Positions 21,345 to 31,202 of a DNA stretch of 64,000 bases are shown here, one piece after another (position 1 is the stretch's first letter; each line of letters starts with the position of its first letter). The stretch spans positions 837,568,094-837,632,093 of the forward strand of contig CM048744.1 of assembly GCA_026315105.1 (NCBI GenBank), written 5' to 3'. A program made the position numbers and the translations under genes. The notes under the pieces were generated by a model. It had not been told where the DNA came from, made no database searches, and saw only the letters and a program-made list of their open reading frames with translations. The DNA comes from Locusta migratoria. Taxonomy: Eukaryota; Arthropoda; Insecta; Orthoptera; Acrididae.

Positions 21345-21525
21345 AGATATCATCATCATAAAATAAGAAAAATCAGATCGAAAATGGAAATATTTAGATG
21401 TTCCTTCTTCCCGCGCTGTATTAGAGAATGGAACGGTAAAGACATCGGAAATATTTCGAAAGCTTTTCGATAAACCCTCTACAGGTACATTGCAGAGTAA
21501 ATACGTAGATTTAGATGATGAAATA
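21345..21525 (+). mobile_element. CR1/Jockey-like LINE 3' end
   Basis: C-terminal and 3'-UTR remnant of the 18-kb LINE type in plus orientation: 'TTCCCGCGCTGTATTAGAG', TGGAACGG, 'TAAACCCTCTACAGG', TTGCAGAGTA, ending in GTAGATTTAGATGATG repeats. Confidence 0.65.
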
Positions 21526-23040
21526 TATGGGGTACAAAATAACAACAAAAATTATATACATATTTTTAAGATTGTGCATGCTTTGTACTTGCTTCCAAAC
21601 TAATTTCTTTGGTTACATAAAAGCGAAGAATTTGGGCACTAAAGATATTTTTTATTATCTAAGGATATGAAACATACTTTACACAGTGGACAAATACTGA
21701 TCTAGATACGCGATTCTAATCAGGCGCAAAACAAACAAATAAATAAGAATAGAATGAAAAGTTGTCAGCTCGATTTTCTCGCTCACAAATTTATGTTTCT
21801 TTCCCTACTAGTAATACCAAAACTACTCGTAATTTTACCGTTTCTCACGTCATGTATGTAGTACCGAATCGTAGTCGTCGTAAATCGCTACTCTACTCTT
21901 GATATTGGGCAGACTTGAGCAACATATTGGACAACCTGGAACCTTACAGATGATCTTTCAATAGTGCAATTTCCTCTTTTCTTAAAGAGGAGAATGAAAT
22001 TTGTAAACATTTCTGCTTGTGCCTAACCGACCGTTATTTTATACGTAGAGCTCTCAACAGTATGCAGTTCCTGCGTCGGTAGGTAAAGAGAAAAAGAATG
22101 AGTCAGCTCCGCACTAGCAAAGTTTACCGATGAGGCGGAACCTGTGTAATTATAGAAGCGCCGTAGTTCTCGCTGCTCTCTGAGAATTAAAGTCGTAACT
22201 TCAGTGGTATTGCTTTGGCTATCACAACCGCTAGCCTTTTCCGCGTATGCAAATTATACGCAAGCCACTGCTTGGTTTTAATCTGTTTTTTAACTGTGCA
22301 CCCAAAACAGGCGCCGACAACAAAACACAGAGAAATAGAGTCCCGAAATTATGAAAGGAAAACAAACCAGCAGCATAGAGTCCAATTTTACGGTCGAAGT
22401 AATTCCAGTCCGTTCGCAGGCCGGCATGTTCCGTGAAGGCGAACGCTATACATTTCGTTTACATATATATAGCAGGACGGAGCGCTGCACGTTTTGAATA
22501 ACACTCATTTCTTTCTGTTCTCCATGAATATAATTTCCTTCCGTAGTCCTTTCCAGTGCCAGCTGCTGTGAAATTATACCAGTGTGCTACAATATTACAA
22601 AAATTAAGATTCTGTTTCTCATTGTACTCACGTCGGTGTGATACTATCTTTACCTAAAGTTTAACATCAAGTCTTTTTATGTGTTAATATGTCCTACATC
22701 TATCACTCCCTAGGTACCTAATCATCATTATCCCTAAATAACAAACATAGACAGAAAAAAGTGCATTGCGAAACTAACATCTGCAGTTCCAAATGTCTAC
22801 AAACACTTTCAAACTAAAAATGGTTGATATACTAGGTTCCTGTACCACCAACATTTTGTAATAATTTTTTTGAAATAGGAATATTTTTTAATAGGTAGCA
22901 GTGTCAATGGAACCAGAGCTGTGAGCTTAACCACAATGGATGCCATTCAGTTCATTCAGTAGACAATAACTCCTCTCAAGTTGTACGTACTCTACTTTTA
23001 ACTTGCGAAGGCCACAAGTTTTCCTACACACCTTTGATTA
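21526..23040. other. No recognised gene
   Basis: AT-rich. Open frames are short and show no domain. Confidence 0.5.
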
Positions 23041-23046
23041 TCTCTC

Positions 23047-23219
23047 GAGCGGTCTAAAGCGTCTCGCTGCGGAGCGCGCGGTTGCTCGCCGTGGAGGTTC
23101 GAGTCCTCCCTGGGGCATGGGTGTGTGTGTTTGTCCTTAGGTTAATTTACCTAGGTTTAATTAGTTTGTAAGCTACGGACTGATGACCACGCAGTTTGGT
23201 CCGATAGATTTGCAAACAC
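23047..23219 (+). mobile_element. SINE group B, 5'-truncated
   Basis: Starts in the D-arm (GAGCGGTCTAAAGCG) and continues through the full tail to GATTTGCAAACA. A run of 26 T follows at 23222-23247. Confidence 0.85.
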
Positions 23220-23221
23220 TC

Positions 23222-23247
23222 TTTTTTTTTTTTTTTTTTTTTTTTTT
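23222..23247. repeat. Poly-T run (26)
   Basis: Uninterrupted T run directly after a SINE tail. It may be the poly-A tail of a minus-strand retrocopy. Confidence 0.9.
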
Positions 23248-23350
23248 ATCTGGAATACTGTGCATCGGGGAAGAAGGATATCTGAGCAAGAACGATACGT
23301 ACAGAAATATGACTTTCACAGGCATGAACTTATGGCAGGGGATTTTTAAA

Positions 23351-23642
23351 GGCCGACCGCGGTGACCGAGGGGACACGTAGAACCAAAACGAACGAACAG
23401 GATCAGCGTCCGCAAGGACAAGAACTACCCGTAGAACGAAAAAAAAAAAATAAATAAATAAATTAAAGTGGATTGAGGCGCTCCGATCTGCACGGCCACT
23501 ACGGTTGGGGGTTCGAATTCCCCCTCGGGCATGGATATTTGTGCCGTCCTTAGTGTTAAGTTAGTTCATAAATAGTTTGTAAGTTTAGGGATAGGTGACC
23601 CCATAGTTAAGTCCCATAAGCTTTACAAACATTTGAACATTT
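23351..23642 (+). mobile_element. SINE group A split by a short poly-A element
   Basis: Head to box A at 23351-23375, then a 94-bp foreign piece, then the rest of the SINE from GATTGAGGCGCTCC to CATTTGAACATTT. Probable duplication GATTTTTAAAG (23341-23351) and GATTTTGAAAG (23643-23653). Confidence 0.85.
23376..23469 (+). mobile_element. Short poly-A retroelement (group F), nested in the SINE box A region
   Basis: Interrupts the group A head exactly after GAGGGGAC, and the SINE resumes with GGATTGAGGCGC. The insert contains GAACGAACAGGATCAGCG, TCCGCAA, AGAACTACCCGTAGAACG and a long A tail with TAAA repeats. The same 3' sequence occurs in the 49459-49610 insert. The target duplication is short (GGAC/GGAT). 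Confidence 0.8.
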
Positions 23643-23653
23643 GATTTTGAAAG

Positions 23654-23814
23654 TAATTATTTTGAGAAAATCTAGAACGTAAACCAATATTACTTTCAAA
23701 CCATTCTCAAAATTCTCAAATTCTCCAAATGCATTCTGTATCTGTTTCTCATGCAATCAAAGCCACGAAAAATCACAGCCAAATGTATTAAACGTAAGGA
23801 GAAGCATCGGGACT
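23654..23814. other. No recognised gene
   Basis: Short AT-rich spacer. Confidence 0.5.
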
Positions 23815-23985
23815 TCCTACTTTCTAGGTAGGCGCTTTAGACCACTTAGCTAACACAGCATTACAACCAAAGCGACTGCACGGACTGTTTTAGAGCACGT
23901 CTCTCTCCACACCACATACTTTAATAATTGGTATAACGAGAAAACGTTGTCTCATGAAATTGTATTATTTGTTGATATTTATAAC
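23815..23985. mobile_element. Group I SINE with inverted 5' part
   Basis: The 5' half of the group I SINE is in minus orientation (CTAACACAG, then GACTGCACGGACTG, then CTCTCTCCACACCAC). It is followed directly by the plus-orientation 3' tail (GGTATAACGAG, then GTTGTCTCATG, then TTGTATTATTTGTTGA). This 5'-inversion arrangement is typical of twin priming during retrotransposition. Confidence 0.6.
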
Positions 23986-24324
23986 ATCTTGGCCTGAAAA
24001 CAAGGCGGGATTGTTCCCATTCGCGTTCTTTGCTGCAGTGCTATTCCAGTATAGGAGAGCCCCGGCAATTTGATACACATTTCACAGGGAACATGAGGCA
24101 GAATTAAAGTATTAAAGTATGCGGTGTGGAGGGAGACGTGCTTTAAGACAGTCCGTGTAGGTGCTTTGGCTGCAACGGTCTGTTAGCTGAGTGGTAGTCT
24201 GCTTGCGGCAGCGGCGGTGTACGCAGCTCGTGCGGTGCTTCGCTGCGGCAGCGGTTTGTTTACTTCCTGCAGGGGTAAGTCTGCTCGCTCACGCCAGCGC
24301 TTGCGGTGACATGGAAAGGTTATA

Positions 24325-25638
24325 ATGGATCAAATTAGTAGAAGAGACACTCTGAAGTTCACTTCCGAACGAAAATTTTCCCGAATAACTTCTTTTGAAT
24401 TTGAAGATTGGTTGATTGCTGTTGCAAAGATTCGATTAGAGGACATTATTGGATACCACATGTCGATTGTAAAAAGTGTGATTTTCGTTAAGTTGACATC
24501 TTCCGAACTATGCGAGAAGGTCGTTCTAGACACAGGTGGCTCCTTGAAATTTAACCACAGAGATGGTAATGTAGGTAACGTCACTGTCAACCATGTCGGT
24601 TTTGGAGTGAGAACCATTAGAATTTTTAAGTTGCCATTTGAGGTACCTGCCAGTGAAATAGACGCCGTCATTGCTCCCTATGGCAGAGTTCTCAGTAATG
24701 TTGCCGAGAGGTGGTCTTACGCACATAAACTTCCCGTGCTGAATGGTGTAAGGCAGTTAAAAGTAGAGCTATGTCGCCACATTCCGTCTTATATAAACGT
24801 CTGCGGGTTTCGAGGCATCGTTATGTATGACGGTCAACCAAAGACCTGTGCACTTTGTAATAAGCCAGGTCACGTGCGTGCTGAGTGTATTCAACGACGC
24901 ATTGCACAGTTACCAACCGGTGACACTGTTAAGACTTCAGAAATGACGATTTTGCCAAAAACGTATGTAGCAGTGGCGCGTGGTCAACTGACTGCGCCAC
25001 CGGTTAGTGACATTTGTTTAGATGACTTGCCCAGCGATGTCGTCGCGAACGACTTAGGAACACCAATGGAAATTTCGGAAAGTACGACAGAACAGGCACC
25101 AGAATCTGAAGTAGTGCAGCAGTCGCCCACACAGACAACGGAAGACACCGCAATACGTACAGAGAATATGGGGGCGGAGGAAACAGCTGACAGACAAACA
25201 CCAGAAACTCAGCCCGCGATTTCGGAGACTAGGCAGGACAATGAATCTGCTAAGTCACCTCGCAGACGTAAGAAACGCAGATTGGCGCAAGAAGGAGCTG
25301 CGGAGAAGTCAGCTCCACTGCGTGAAAACGCGAAACAAGTTAAGGATAAAATTACCGAAAAGCCACCCACTGTTGCAGTTACACAGAATCAGCCTCCGTC
25401 ACATAAACAGATAGAACTTGCCGTGCCATTAAAAGCAGACACTGACAAGGTAATAGTTAACAAGGCGTCTCCCAAACACAATGATGAACCGGCGCAGAAG
25501 TCACGTGAACAGGACCCACGCAAGACAGTGTCGGCTCAGTTTGCCACCGGTGTGGACTGGTCAGACGAGGTAGAGGATGTAGACAAGGACACCGTTCTGG
25601 GAGATGCTTCCGGGGATGCTGGCAACGTAACGCAGTGA
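24325..25638 (+). CDS. LINE ORF1: nucleic-acid-binding protein with CCHC zinc knuckle (437 aa)
   Basis: This is the probable RNA-binding, RNP-forming protein of the LINE. Residues about 45-165 look like the RRM-like fold seen before zinc knuckles in such ORF1 proteins (VRTIRIFKLPFEVPASEID, APYGRV). A CX2CX4HX4C knuckle follows, with C175, C178, H183 and C188 in CALCNKPGHVRAEC. The C-terminal half is low-complexity, rich in T, E, P and Q, with a basic patch SPRRRKKRRLAQ near the middle that could act as a nuclear localisation signal. The first ATG after the 5' UTR is used. The stop at 25636-25638 may be premature: one frame over, an acidic tail continues to TAA 25716-25718. ORF2 starts 111 nt after this stop, in the same frame number. 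Confidence 0.85.
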   Translation: MDQISRRDTLKFTSERKFSRITSFEFEDWLIAVAKIRLEDIIGYHMSIVKSVIFVKLTSSELCEKVVLDTGGSLKFNHRDGNVGNVTVNHVGFGVRTIRIFKLPFEVPASEIDAVIAPYGRVLSNVAERWSYAHKLPVLNGVRQLKVELCRHIPSYINVCGFRGIVMYDGQPKTCALCNKPGHVRAECIQRRIAQLPTGDTVKTSEMTILPKTYVAVARGQLTAPPVSDICLDDLPSDVVANDLGTPMEISESTTEQAPESEVVQQSPTQTTEDTAIRTENMGAEETADRQTPETQPAISETRQDNESAKSPRRRKKRRLAQEGAAEKSAPLRENAKQVKDKITEKPPTVAVTQNQPPSHKQIELAVPLKADTDKVIVNKASPKHNDEPAQKSREQDPRKTVSAQFATGVDWSDEVEDVDKDTVLGDASGDAGNVTQ

Positions 25639-25749
25639 CAACGGATCCTGCTGTTACAGATACCTCGGCCATGGAAACCACGGACGCGGAGAAAGACGCT
25701 GACTCTGATTTCTATTAATCTGTAGATCTTTCACATCTCACATCTATAC

Positions 25750-28700
25750 ATGTGTGATCGCCAGGCCTACAAAATTGCCACATTAAATATTAATAAGTGT
25801 CGTAGCTCCATCCGGTTACAACACATTCAAGATTTTTTATATTCCGCAGATATAGATATTCTATTACTTCAGGAGGTTGCAGACATTAATTTAGAAAAAA
25901 TATATGGATACAATGTCTTCGCCAATCCGGGTACTGGTGCGGATTTGGGTACCGCCATCCTATTAAGAGAAGGAATTGTGGCATATAACATCGAAATGCT
26001 AGTCAATCACAGAGGGATTGCAGCAACAGTTAACAATGTTAGAATAATTAATGTATATGCTCCCTCCGGATCCAGTAACAGGCGTCGCAGAGCGGAATTT
26101 TATACGGAAGAGATTCTTCCTTTATTTACAACAACGTATGACCAGCTTATCTTGGCGGGAGATTTTAACTGCGTTTTGCACCCCAAAGATCAGACACCAA
26201 ATTTTAGCAAATCTGTGGAATTAGAACGGATAGTCAAGGACTTATTTTTAATCGACACTTGGGAGCACAAGTATGGACCAACGCCTGGATTCACGTACGT
26301 AACAAATCATTCTGCAAGTAGGCTAGATAGAATATATGTATCAGATAATCTAAAACAACGAATTCTGCAATGTGAGGTCTGGCCAGCTATCTTCACAGAC
26401 CATGCGGCTTATATCTGTACCGTAAACTTGCAGAAACAGGGTACGTACCGCAGTAAGGGACCCTGGAAACTTAATGTGTCACACTTAGACGATCAAGGTT
26501 GTCATGAGGCCTTCACACATGCGTGGAATGAAAGTCTCACCAAGTTTCGGTCATATGATTCGGTTATAAAATGGTGGCTACAATGTGCCAAACCCAAATT
26601 ACGAAAAGCCATGTTACAGTACTCACGAGAAAAGAACTGGTGGCTTAAACGAACCATTGAATTCCATTATTCAAGTTTACGAGAACTATACAAACTGGAC
26701 GAGACAGTCATTGAAAACTACGCCCAAATTAAAAAAATGAAAGCCAAACTATTACTCCTTAAAAAGAAACAGTTGGAAGGATTAAAAGTCAGATCCCGAA
26801 TCCAGGACTCACTACGACTTGAAGCGACGTCAATCTATCACCTGACACGTGAGAGTAAACGAAGTAAAACTAAGATACTGACGGAATTGCAAACTGGAGA
26901 CGGCACGCGTTTAACTCACCAAAATGACATTCGAAATGCGATTCAAACTGCTTACACGGATTTGCTGTCTGAGAATATGATCGATGACAACGCATTTCAA
27001 GCATTAGCAAATACTTTAACTAACAGACTTACCCCTCAGGAATCAGACGAACTAATAACACAAGTGACTGAAGACGAGCTGGAAGATGCGCTGTTTCACA
27101 GTCCGAAGAACAAATCGCCCGGGTGTGACGGACTCCCTGTAGAGTTTTATCAAACCTTTTGGACACACATGAAGACGAAACTGACAGAGATATGCAATGA
27201 ATTGATGACACCTGATCTTAATATCCCGCAAGAGTTCAGTGAGGGCCTGGTGGTATTAGTTCCAAAACGTGCAAATAGTAAAACTATCGCCAATCTGAGA
27301 CCGATTACTCTTTTAAATAGTGATTACAAACTTTTTGCACGTATTCTTGCAAAAAGGATGAAGAACGTAATGAATAAAGTCACCGGTCCTTATCAAACCA
27401 GCGTCGGCAGAGATAGGTCCATTTTCCAAACGCTAGTGGACTACCGCGACCTAATATCAGTGGCGGAGGCATACAAGATTGAATGTGCAATGGTCAGCTT
27501 GGACTTTGATAAAGCCTTCGACAGAGTCAACCACCAGTATTTGTTTAAAGTTATGCGGTCGCTGGGTTTTCCCGTGCATTTCCTCGCTGTAATACAAAAC
27601 CTGTTACGGAATAGCACATCACGAGTGGTTGTCAATGGACGGCCAGGTGGCATGATCCCCGTAAGAAGCTCCGTAAGACAAGGTTGCCCGATGTCAGCAT
27701 CACTCTTTGCAATCGCCATAGAACCTTTACTAACGACATTGACGGCGCAGTTAAACGGCTTACAGATACATGGACACAAGTTAGCGTGTCGGGCTTATGC
27801 TGATGACGTTGGCTTCCTGATCACCAACGCAAATGACATCCACACTGCCCTGCAGATCATCATGACATATGAAAAGGCATCTGGTGCATTAGTTAACTGG
27901 CAAAAATCGGGTGTAATGAACATAGGCAAAGGCATAGGTTCGACTCATCATCCCCGTTTGCAAGAGGTGCACAAGATGCAATGTCTCGGTGTCGATTTTA
28001 GAAAGACAATTCGAGAAACCGTTGCCGCAAATTATAAACAGTTATTGGCTAAAATTCGAGCGTCTGTACAACAGCACAGTGTCCGGAAGTTGGATGAGTT
28101 GCAAAAAGTTGCACTGGCGAATACGTATATCACCGCCAAGGTCAACTACGTGGCTCAAGTCCTGCCAATACCACGCAACATAGCACACAGAATGTTGGCA
28201 GAGCTTGGCCACTTTGTATGTCGCGCACATATTTTCAAAATTAAATACGACACCTTGACTCTTCCGACGCTACTCGGTGGCCTGAATCTCGTCGATGTGT
28301 ACAAGAAGGCGCAAGCACTATATGTATGCCAAACATACAAGCAATGGAAACTGTCCACCAACGGTCTGACTTCCCACCTCTTGGAAGAAACTGTGCCAGC
28401 AGACCTACGACCGCCAATCGATGTAAGTCATCTGTTGCACGCTTTGCAGCACTTACAGTATTTCCTACTCGAATACAGTTACCTACGAACAAAAGTCCCA
28501 GAACGGAAAATGACAAAAGTGAAGGAAGTATACCAGGCGTTGATGAAAAATAAACCACGAAATGTGATAGAAAGGAAACTCCCGAACCATGACTGGAAAA
28601 CAACGTGGGAAAACATCCACAGCCCTGACTTACCTTCCCAAGTGCGGGCCGCGTGGTATATGACGGTCAACAGAAAAACCCCGACGATGTCCCGTCTCCA

Positions 28701-29073
28701 TAAGATACACCTACAAGACTCTCCCTTGTGCCCGACATGTCAATTAGTCGACAGTGATGAACACAGATTCGTCTGCAGTATAAATGCAGGAATATGGGAG
28801 TATGCGAGGCAAAAACTGGCCCTCATCACGAGAACCTCGCCACACACAATATCGCCAGCGGATGCCCTCCATCCCGATAGCATCCCATTCCCAAGGACAA
28901 AGAGGAACGCGGTCAACTGGGTAATGGGACATACAGTGTACTTTATCTTCAGTACAGAATCAAAGAGAAAGGAAGATTTCATACATTACCTGACAATGCA
29001 ACATGACATGATCCAAAGAAAGAAAAAGTACAAGGAATGTTACGCTAATTTCTTGATTAAAACGACAATGTAA
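25750..29073 (+). CDS. LINE ORF2: APE endonuclease and reverse transcriptase (1107 aa)
   Basis: ORF2 nicks target DNA and copies the LINE RNA by target-primed reverse transcription. The endonuclease covers about residues 7-225: N13, E42 in LLLQEV, GDFN at 137-140, RLDR with D193, and a final D217-H218 pair. The RT covers about 430-740: NKSPGCDGLPVEFY, PKRANSKTIANLRPITLLN, the A box SLDFDKAFDRVN with catalytic D585, SVRQGCPMSASLFAIAIEP, and the C box YADD at 683-686. The C-terminal region has a CX2CX7HX3C motif: C994, C997, H1005, C1009 in CPTCQLVDSDEHRFVC. No stop or frameshift is present and every expected catalytic residue is seen. I see no RNase H domain. It is probably enzymatically competent (inference). 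Confidence 0.92.
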   Translation: MCDRQAYKIATLNINKCRSSIRLQHIQDFLYSADIDILLLQEVADINLEKIYGYNVFANPGTGADLGTAILLREGIVAYNIEMLVNHRGIAATVNNVRIINVYAPSGSSNRRRRAEFYTEEILPLFTTTYDQLILAGDFNCVLHPKDQTPNFSKSVELERIVKDLFLIDTWEHKYGPTPGFTYVTNHSASRLDRIYVSDNLKQRILQCEVWPAIFTDHAAYICTVNLQKQGTYRSKGPWKLNVSHLDDQGCHEAFTHAWNESLTKFRSYDSVIKWWLQCAKPKLRKAMLQYSREKNWWLKRTIEFHYSSLRELYKLDETVIENYAQIKKMKAKLLLLKKKQLEGLKVRSRIQDSLRLEATSIYHLTRESKRSKTKILTELQTGDGTRLTHQNDIRNAIQTAYTDLLSENMIDDNAFQALANTLTNRLTPQESDELITQVTEDELEDALFHSPKNKSPGCDGLPVEFYQTFWTHMKTKLTEICNELMTPDLNIPQEFSEGLVVLVPKRANSKTIANLRPITLLNSDYKLFARILAKRMKNVMNKVTGPYQTSVGRDRSIFQTLVDYRDLISVAEAYKIECAMVSLDFDKAFDRVNHQYLFKVMRSLGFPVHFLAVIQNLLRNSTSRVVVNGRPGGMIPVRSSVRQGCPMSASLFAIAIEPLLTTLTAQLNGLQIHGHKLACRAYADDVGFLITNANDIHTALQIIMTYEKASGALVNWQKSGVMNIGKGIGSTHHPRLQEVHKMQCLGVDFRKTIRETVAANYKQLLAKIRASVQQHSVRKLDELQKVALANTYITAKVNYVAQVLPIPRNIAHRMLAELGHFVCRAHIFKIKYDTLTLPTLLGGLNLVDVYKKAQALYVCQTYKQWKLSTNGLTSHLLEETVPADLRPPIDVSHLLHALQHLQYFLLEYSYLRTKVPERKMTKVKEVYQALMKNKPRNVIERKLPNHDWKTTWENIHSPDLPSQVRAAWYMTVNRKTPTMSRLHKIHLQDSPLCPTCQLVDSDEHRFVCSINAGIWEYARQKLALITRTSPHTISPADALHPDSIPFPRTKRNAVNWVMGHTVYFIFSTESKRKEDFIHYLTMQHDMIQRKKKYKECYANFLIKTTM

Positions 29074-29650
29074 TTACAAACAGAACTTTAACAAAGAGAA
29101 ATTTAATCAACATTAATTTACACAGAAGAATTTCAGTTATTATCATTATGCCTTTTGCAATTCAGAAGCAATTTTACCGGAATTCTTTGATCGCCGAAGA
29201 AGGCATTTATGTTTTTATCTTTTATTTTTTTATGTAGCTAATACATCCCAGAATGGTATGGATTGTATATGTGTCTGAAGATCTCTGTTTTGCGTCACAA
29301 GCTAAGAACGCATATTCAGTTAATTAGAGCTAATTTCTGTGCCTGGAAATTTTTATTTTTTTACGATTTTTTATCTCTAGCAAGTGGAAAAAAATGACGA
29401 AGTTACACTTATTTCTCACTTATTCGTTCAATTCGAACTGATTTTTCTTTGGCTGTCGAAGAAACGATAATAATGCAGAAATGGACATTAACAGTAGTGT
29501 ATTGCTACGCAGTAAAGACAACCTCGTTTTATCTTCAAAGAAATATTTTGTTTAAAGGCATAGAAGCCGGGCCGAGAAGGCACCAATTGGCGAGCGGAAG
29601 GACGGGTTGAAGGGGAGGAAGGAGACCCGACAAAAAGAAAAAAAAAAAAA
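29074..29650 (+). other. LINE 3' UTR and poly-A
   Basis: AT-rich for the first 470 bp, then GC-rich for about 100 bp, then an A tail (29637-29650 with one G upstream). No similarity to the group F or group I SINE tails was seen. Confidence 0.7.
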
Positions 29651-29805
29651 AGTGGTCTACAGCGCCTACGTAGTAAGTAGGAGGTTCTGGGTTCGAATCC
29701 CGGCCTCAGCACAAATTTTAATTCAATGCCTCTCCTTATGTTTAATACCTTTGGTATAACTAGACACTATTGTGTCTAGGAATTGTATTATTTGTTAAAA
29801 GTATT

Positions 29806-30078
29806 TACGTTCATAAATCTCCCCCCCCCCCCCCCCCGTAGGTCCAACGCTGAGAAAGTCGTGTTTCAATACCTTCTTCTTCCAGAGATATCCGGTTTGA
29901 ATAGTGGTACACCCTTTATATTAATGGGCGGTTATATCCTCGACGTAAAAGTAAGCTGAAGAGTGCGAGTACATCAGCTTCCCATGATGCTTCATACACT
30001 AACGATGTATTTCGTGTTGTCTGATACATTTACGCTACTTCGCAAAAGTTGTAATAAATTAGACTCACACCCTGTTAT
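29806..30078. other. Spacer with C17 run
   Basis: A run of 17 C at 29821-29837. Nothing else recognised. Confidence 0.6.
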
Positions 30079-30088
30079 AGCAGTGTGG

Positions 30089-30557
30089 TGTCGCACAAGT
30101 CTGAAGTGCGCGCCACGTACTTTCGCCGCGCGTCGCCATACATGCACGGCGCGGCGTTCTTACGACGTCAGCCACGAGCGCCCTCTACTACAATCCCGCT
30201 CGTGGCCACCACTGAACGGCATCTGTCACTTGGGAATCAGATAGGCACCAGTTAACACTTGGGATTAGGACAGGTACCGATTAGGACTCTCATCAGTAGG
30301 CACGCTTCTACGTAGTTAACCTTTGTCTCAGCAGTACACTTAGTTGGCAGTCATGAACTTTGTAAAAATTAAATATATCCTATTTCTACGAAATATACAT
30401 CTTTTTCTAATCTAGCTCAGTGTTTCTAGTTTCTGCTGTCCCACTGACTGGTCATCTCAGACTCTTTACCCGCACACTCGTGCATCCTATTTTCCTTTGT
30501 CGGTCTCTCTACTCGGTCACCGACACCTAAGACAACTGGCGGAAACGAGACACAAAA
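30089..30557 (+). mobile_element. Dispersed element flanked by 10-bp repeats
   Basis: AGCAGTGTGG occurs at 30079-30088 and 30558-30567. The element starts TGTCGCACAAGTC, has a GC-rich left part and ends GAGACACAAAA. Its right two-thirds match 9640-9965. A TGGCGGAAACGAGAC stretch near the end resembles a retroviral-type primer-binding site, while the A-rich end and the 10-bp duplication fit a retrocopy better. Class unresolved. Confidence 0.5.
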
Positions 30558-30567
30558 AGCAGTGTGG

Positions 30568-31190
30568 CTCGGAGCCCCCTGTACAAATGTGCAAAATAAA
30601 AATGTGATAATAACACGATTACAAGTTTAAATAAAATCTTCCCGGGCCTCAAATCGCGCCAAGTCGTTAGAATCCCACCAATCCTTGGCCATAGTGACTG
30701 CTGCATTGTTGATCGTCGTTGCCTTGCCGTTAAATAGTGGCGCTGCTGGCTGTGACGTAACTAGAGCTTTCTGCTTCGCCATATAAGGTAATGTTTACGT
30801 TCCGAGTCGGCTGCGTACGCTTTTGGCTGCTCGCTGTGCCGTCACTGGGACTCGCTCTTGGTTCCGTGCCGGCCGCGTCCGCTTCCACCTCACTATGGCC
30901 GGGTCCCAGGCGTTGCTGATCAGTAAGCCGACGTCATTATCACTTCGTTCCTAGTCCAGACAGACTGGCAAAATGGTCGTACGCACTGATGTGCCTTCCG
31001 GCGGTGCGTGCGGCCGTTCGAAAGAACAGACACCATTGTACATCTGCCCCAACAGGCAATGACAATTTCAATGCGGACGCATTAATACGCTCGATCCCTT
31101 GCAGGGATACAGTATAGGCTGCAAGCAAGTGGAATCAAATGAGCAGCGGGCACTACAATCTTAGTCTGATACAAGGCGAGAATTTAGGTT
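30568..31190. other. No recognised gene; GC-rich part near 30.7-30.95 kb
   Basis: Contains GCCATATAAGG (TATA-like) near 30779 inside a GC-rich stretch. It could be an LTR or a promoter. No transcript evidence. Confidence 0.35.
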
Positions 31191-31202
31191 GCAACGTAAG
31201 TG

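Larger units (their letters stand above)
24196..29650 (+). mobile_element. Full-length L1/Tx1-like non-LTR retrotransposon (5455 bp)
   Basis: The element has a GC-rich 5' UTR (24196-24324), ORF1, ORF2, a 577-bp 3' UTR and a poly-A tail ending at 29650. AGTGGT flanks it (24190-24195 and 29651-29656), lying at the end of box A of the host SINE. Two-ORF structure, APE endonuclease, RT block order with LRPITLLNSDYKLFARIL, and a C-terminal CCHC motif place it near the L1/Tx1 group. The exact clade needs a phylogeny. The last 100 bp of the 3' UTR are GC-rich (GGCGAGCGGAAGGACGGG) unlike the AT-rich part before. Both ORFs are nearly intact, which indicates a recent insertion. Confidence 0.85.
24114..29797 (+). 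mobile_element. Group I tRNA-headed SINE split by a 5.5-kb LINE
   Basis: Left part 24114-24195: GTGTGGAGGGAGACGTGC, then TGTTAGCTGAGTGGT (box A). Right part 29651-29797: TCTACAGCGCCTACG, GTAAGTAGGAGG, GGTTCGAATCC, CAGCACAAATTTTAATTC, then a terminal hairpin CTAGACAC/GTGTCTAG. AAAGTATT flanks the whole (24106-24113 and 29798-29805). A second copy of this family at 58.4-58.96 kb shows the joined order. Confidence 0.8.

Noticed and set aside
23222..23247. RNA polymerase III terminator function of T runs after SINEs
   Set aside because: T runs are not consistently placed after SINE tails in this window.
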